Assembly (NCBI GenBank): GCA_020632755.1
Contig: JACKEY010000017.1
Location: forward strand, 52,403 to 116,402
Direction: 5' to 3'
DNA: 64,000 nucleotides
From: Alphaproteobacteria bacterium
Lineage (GTDB): Bacteria; Myxococcota_A; UBA796; UBA2385
Position numbers and translations under genes: made by a program. Every line of letters starts with the position of its first letter. The stretch's first letter is position 1. A model generated the notes under the pieces. The model was not told the DNA's origin and made no database searches. It worked only from the letters and a program-made list of their open reading frames with translations. Shown in pieces: positions 61,747 to 64,000 of this stretch.

Positions 61747-62658
61747 ATGGCCCTCGACTGGCTGAACTACCACCACCTCCACTACTTCTGGGTGACGGCC
61801 CGAGAGGGCTCGCTGACCCGCGCAGCGAAGCGCCTGCGCCTCTCCCCCTCCACCGTCAGCAGCCAGATCAAGTCCCTCGAGGACAGCCTGGAGGTCGAGC
61901 TGTTCGAGCGCCGCGGCCGGCGGCTGGTCCTGACCCCCACCGGGCGCATGGTGGCCGACTACGCCGACGAGATCTTCGGCCTGGGGCGCGAGCTCTCGGA
62001 CGCGGTGCGCCACCGGACGGGCGGCGACCGCCCTGTGCGGCTGCGGGTCGGCGCGGTGAGCATCCTGCACAAGCTGGTCGTCTACCGGCTGGTGGCGCCG
62101 GCGCTGGCCCTGCGCGACGTCGACGTGCACCTGGTCTGCATCGAGGACCGGGCCGAGGCGCTGGTCGCCGAGCTGGCCCTGCACCACCTGGACCTGGTGC
62201 TCACCGACACGCCGGTCGGGCTGGCCCGCGAGGTCCAGGCCGAGACCCGGGTGCTCGGGTCCAGCGGGCTGTCCGTGTTCGGCACGCCGGCCCTGGCCGA
62301 GCGCTTCGCGGACGGCTTCCCGGGCAGCCTGGACGGGGCGCCGATGCTGTTCCCGACAGCCGGATCGACCGTGCGCGCCCAGCTCGAGGACTGGATCGAG
62401 CGCACGGGCATCGCCCCCGACGTGGTGGCCGAGTTCAGCGACAGCGCGCTGATGAAGGCCTTCGGTCACGCGGGCACCGGGCTGTTCGTGCTGCCGAGCC
62501 TGGTCAGCGCCGACGTGGTCGACACCTACGGCGTGCGCTGCCTGGGCGCGCTGGACGGCCTGGCGGAGCGCTACTACGCCCACACGATGGAGCGGCGCAT
62601 CCAGAACCCGGCCATCGCCGCCATCGTCCGGGCCGCCGAAGCGCAGCTCGACCACTGA
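61747..62658 (+). CDS. nhaR: LysR-family regulator, NhaR-type
   Basis: A 303-residue regulator. The N-terminal winged helix begins MALDWLNYHHLHYFWVTAREGSLTRAAKRLRLSPSTVSSQIKSLE with the Y-H-H-L-x-Y-F-W signature of NhaR, the Na+-responsive activator of nhaA. The C-terminal effector domain is of LysR length. An operator-like site shared with the nhaA promoter supports the name. It lies next to a glyoxalase-fold gene 15 bases downstream, probably cotranscribed. Confidence 0.85.
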   Translation: MALDWLNYHHLHYFWVTAREGSLTRAAKRLRLSPSTVSSQIKSLEDSLEVELFERRGRRLVLTPTGRMVADYADEIFGLGRELSDAVRHRTGGDRPVRLRVGAVSILHKLVVYRLVAPALALRDVDVHLVCIEDRAEALVAELALHHLDLVLTDTPVGLAREVQAETRVLGSSGLSVFGTPALAERFADGFPGSLDGAPMLFPTAGSTVRAQLEDWIERTGIAPDVVAEFSDSALMKAFGHAGTGLFVLPSLVSADVVDTYGVRCLGALDGLAERYYAHTMERRIQNPAIAAIVRAAEAQLDH

Positions 62659-62673
62659 TCCCCCGGAGCGCCC

Positions 62674-63111
62674 GTGGAAGCCCGCCTGTCCTTCATCACC
62701 CTGGCCGTCGCCGACATCGCCCGCAGCCGCGCCTTCTACGAGGCCCTGGGGCTGCGCGCCTCGCCGCGATCCAACGACTTCGTGACCTTCTTCCAGCTGT
62801 CGCAGGGGCTCGTGCTGTCCTGCTTCGGCGAGCAGGCGCTGGCCCACGATGCCGGTCGCCCGGGAGAGCGTCGGGCCGGCGTCGGCATCGCGCTGGCCCA
62901 CAACGTGAAGCGCCGCGAGGACGTGGCCGGGCTGCTGGCCCGCGCCGAGGCCGCCGGCGGCACCATCACCCAGCCCGCCGGCGACACGCCCTGGGGCGTG
63001 TGGCGTGGCTACTTCGCCGATCCCGACGGCCACGCCTGGGAGGTCGCCCACAACCCCGACGTCACCTGGGACGAGCGGGGCGGGGTGTGGATGGATCCGC
63101 CGGGCGGCTGA
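62674..63111 (+). CDS. VOC/glyoxalase-fold protein
   Basis: A 145-residue cytosolic protein of the vicinal-oxygen-chelate superfamily. Two beta-alpha-beta-beta-beta units are visible: LSFITLAVADIARSRAFYEA, then VGIALAHNVKRREDVAGLL and GYFADPDGHAWEVAHNPDV, with a final E in the metal-ligand position. Small uncharacterised lyases or binding proteins of this type are common. The GTG at 62674 follows ggagcgcc. Its stop is 9 bases from the stop of the convergent hydrolase-fold gene. Confidence 0.85.
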   Translation: MEARLSFITLAVADIARSRAFYEALGLRASPRSNDFVTFFQLSQGLVLSCFGEQALAHDAGRPGERRAGVGIALAHNVKRREDVAGLLARAEAAGGTITQPAGDTPWGVWRGYFADPDGHAWEVAHNPDVTWDERGGVWMDPPGG

Positions 63112-63120
63112 ACGCCCCGG

Positions 63121-64000
63121 CTACTCCCGCGGCAGGTGCGCCAGGCTGCGCTCGGCGATCCGCGACAGCAGCATCAGGTCGGTGAGCTCGACGGGGCCGC
63201 CGCCGTCGACCGCCGCTGCCAGCTGCTGCGCGACCAGCTCCAGGGCCAGGGGTCGCCAGGCATGCTGGTCCTGGCCGGGGATGCAGACCGCCCGCAGCGG
63301 CCCGCCGGGGGTGTCGGTGGCGCGGCGGGCGACGGCGCAGGCCCGGGCGTCCAGCGCGCCGCCGACGAACAGCACGGGGCTGCGCGGGCGGAAGGCCGCG
63401 GGCGAGCGCAGGGCGCAGGCCAGGGGATCGTCGGTCGCCAGGGGCGCGTCGCCGGGTGCGGTGCAGGCGTCGGGCTGCCCGGAGAGCGCCAGGGCCAGGT
63501 GCAGGCGGTCGGTGGCGTCGGCGGCCAGCCAGGCCAGGGTGCCGCCGTCGCCGGCGCCGAGCAGCACGATGCGGTCGGGGTCGACCTCGGGCAGGGTGGC
63601 CACGGCGTCGATCAGCGCCGCAAGATCGTCGACCTCGCCGCCGAAGTGCTCGGAGCGGCCCGGTGCGCCGTGCTGGCCCCGCAGCGCCGGGACCACGACG
63701 GTCGCGCCGGTTCCGACCAGCAGGGCCAGCACGGGGTCCTGGTGGGCGGGGAGCAGCTGTCCGCGTGGATCGTCGGGCAGCCACAGCAGGGCCGGGCCGC
63801 GCCCGCGGTGCAGCAGGGCAGGCATCGGGCCGAGGGGGCCGGGCCACTGCCAGGCTTCGAAGCCGCCCGTGGCGTTCAGCGGGACCTGGTGGGGGAGGAG
63901 GGGAGTGGAGGGCGCGGGCAGCCCGGCCGCCCGGGCGGTGCGCAGGTCGTCGGAGAGGTCGAGTCGCGCCGCGAGGGGGGCTTCGCCGGGGGCCGCCCGC
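63121..64000 (-). CDS. alpha/beta-hydrolase-fold protein lacking catalytic Ser, 5' end beyond window
   Basis: Open from the right edge (about 293 residues seen; the real start is outside). The sequence before the first internal ATG (63825) reads as a normal protein (VPLNATGGFEAWQWPGPLGP), so the gene is not limited to 234 residues. TVVVPALRGQHG and VDDLAALIDAV are prolyl-oligopeptidase-like. The nucleophile elbow reads LLGAGDGG, with Gly in place of Ser; QDQHAW retains a His. It is therefore probably a non-catalytic member of the S9-like family. Confidence 0.7.
   Translation of the reverse strand, partial: RAAPGEAPLAARLDLSDDLRTARAAGLPAPSTPLLPHQVPLNATGGFEAWQWPGPLGPMPALLHRGRGPALLWLPDDPRGQLLPAHQDPVLALLVGTGATVVVPALRGQHGAPGRSEHFGGEVDDLAALIDAVATLPEVDPDRIVLLGAGDGGTLAWLAADATDRLHLALALSGQPDACTAPGDAPLATDDPLACALRSPAAFRPRSPVLFVGGALDARACAVARRATDTPGGPLRAVCIPGQDQHAWRPLALELVAQQLAAAVDGGGPVELTDLMLLSRIAERSLAHLPRE

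Overview
The window comes from a very GC-rich bacterial chromosome (roughly 70% by eye) and most resembles Myxococcota (Polyangia-like). The reasons are two MopE-type Asp-rich repeat lipoproteins, many lipoproteins with very short signal peptides, two MYXO-CTERM-like C-termini, a Ser/Thr kinase with the HRDVTPxN catalytic loop common in myxobacteria, a TIGR02147-family regulator, and several acidic low-complexity exported proteins. This placement is inferred from protein style; there is no rRNA gene. No tRNA, rRNA, IS element, prophage or true CRISPR array was recognised.

Layout. 1-9.4 kb (minus strand): a MopE-like lipoprotein cut by the left edge, then a tightly spaced run of a TetR regulator, a membrane protein, a lipoprotein and two polytopic GT-C-like glycosyltransferase candidates. 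The lipoprotein ends in 14 GMQP units and its neighbour in 14 MGQP-type units. 9.6-21 kb: an FG-GAP/VCBS lipoprotein, a kinase divergent from a universal stress protein, msrB, a hydrolase lipoprotein, a tetR-sterol desaturase pair with a perfect palindromic operator, a second MopE-like protein and a GspE/PilB-type ATPase. 21-30 kb: acidic lipoproteins around a TIGR02147 regulator, an ECF sigma/anti-sigma pair with a DUF2892 protein, CorA, an acyl-CoA synthetase overlapping an alpha/beta hydrolase, and an M14 carboxypeptidase.

29.9-36.1 kb holds a four-gene cassette (MoxR ATPase, small protein, vWA-propeller protein, large propeller/helical protein) in which every junction is a 4-base overlap. 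It matches the known MoxR-vWA-beta-propeller (bpX) ternary systems. Divergent from it are an arylsulfotransferase-like lipoprotein, a half-size UPF0016 transporter, an extended SDR reductase and a MYXO-CTERM-like protein.

40.4-47.9 kb is the most unusual part. It has visibly lower GC and is entirely on the minus strand. A 111-residue protein and a 614-residue HExxH metallopeptidase without a signal peptide lead an array of about ten small exported Cys-rich genes, followed by an ABC-type ATPase. All the small proteins share one six-cysteine pattern. The array contains a 1.2-kb segmental duplication, a frameshifted copy, a copy that has lost its start codon, two chimeric genes and graded remnants of the peptidase 3' end. 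I regard this as the best candidate for an undescribed system.

48-64 kb: a DUF3604 protein with a DUF4258 lipoprotein, a 660-base intergenic region carrying tandem 73-base palindromic repeats, a metallophosphoesterase fusion, an EstB-like serine hydrolase, an ArsR-rhodanese regulator divergent from a methyltransferase over a 22-base palindrome, a Gcr-like membrane protein in an operon with nhaA, an M4 metallopeptidase, a nhaR-type regulator and a glyoxalase-fold protein. The nhaA and nhaR upstream regions share the same TTGTTCG-N7-CGAA site, which links regulator and transporter. An alpha/beta-hydrolase-fold gene lacking its catalytic Ser runs off the right edge.
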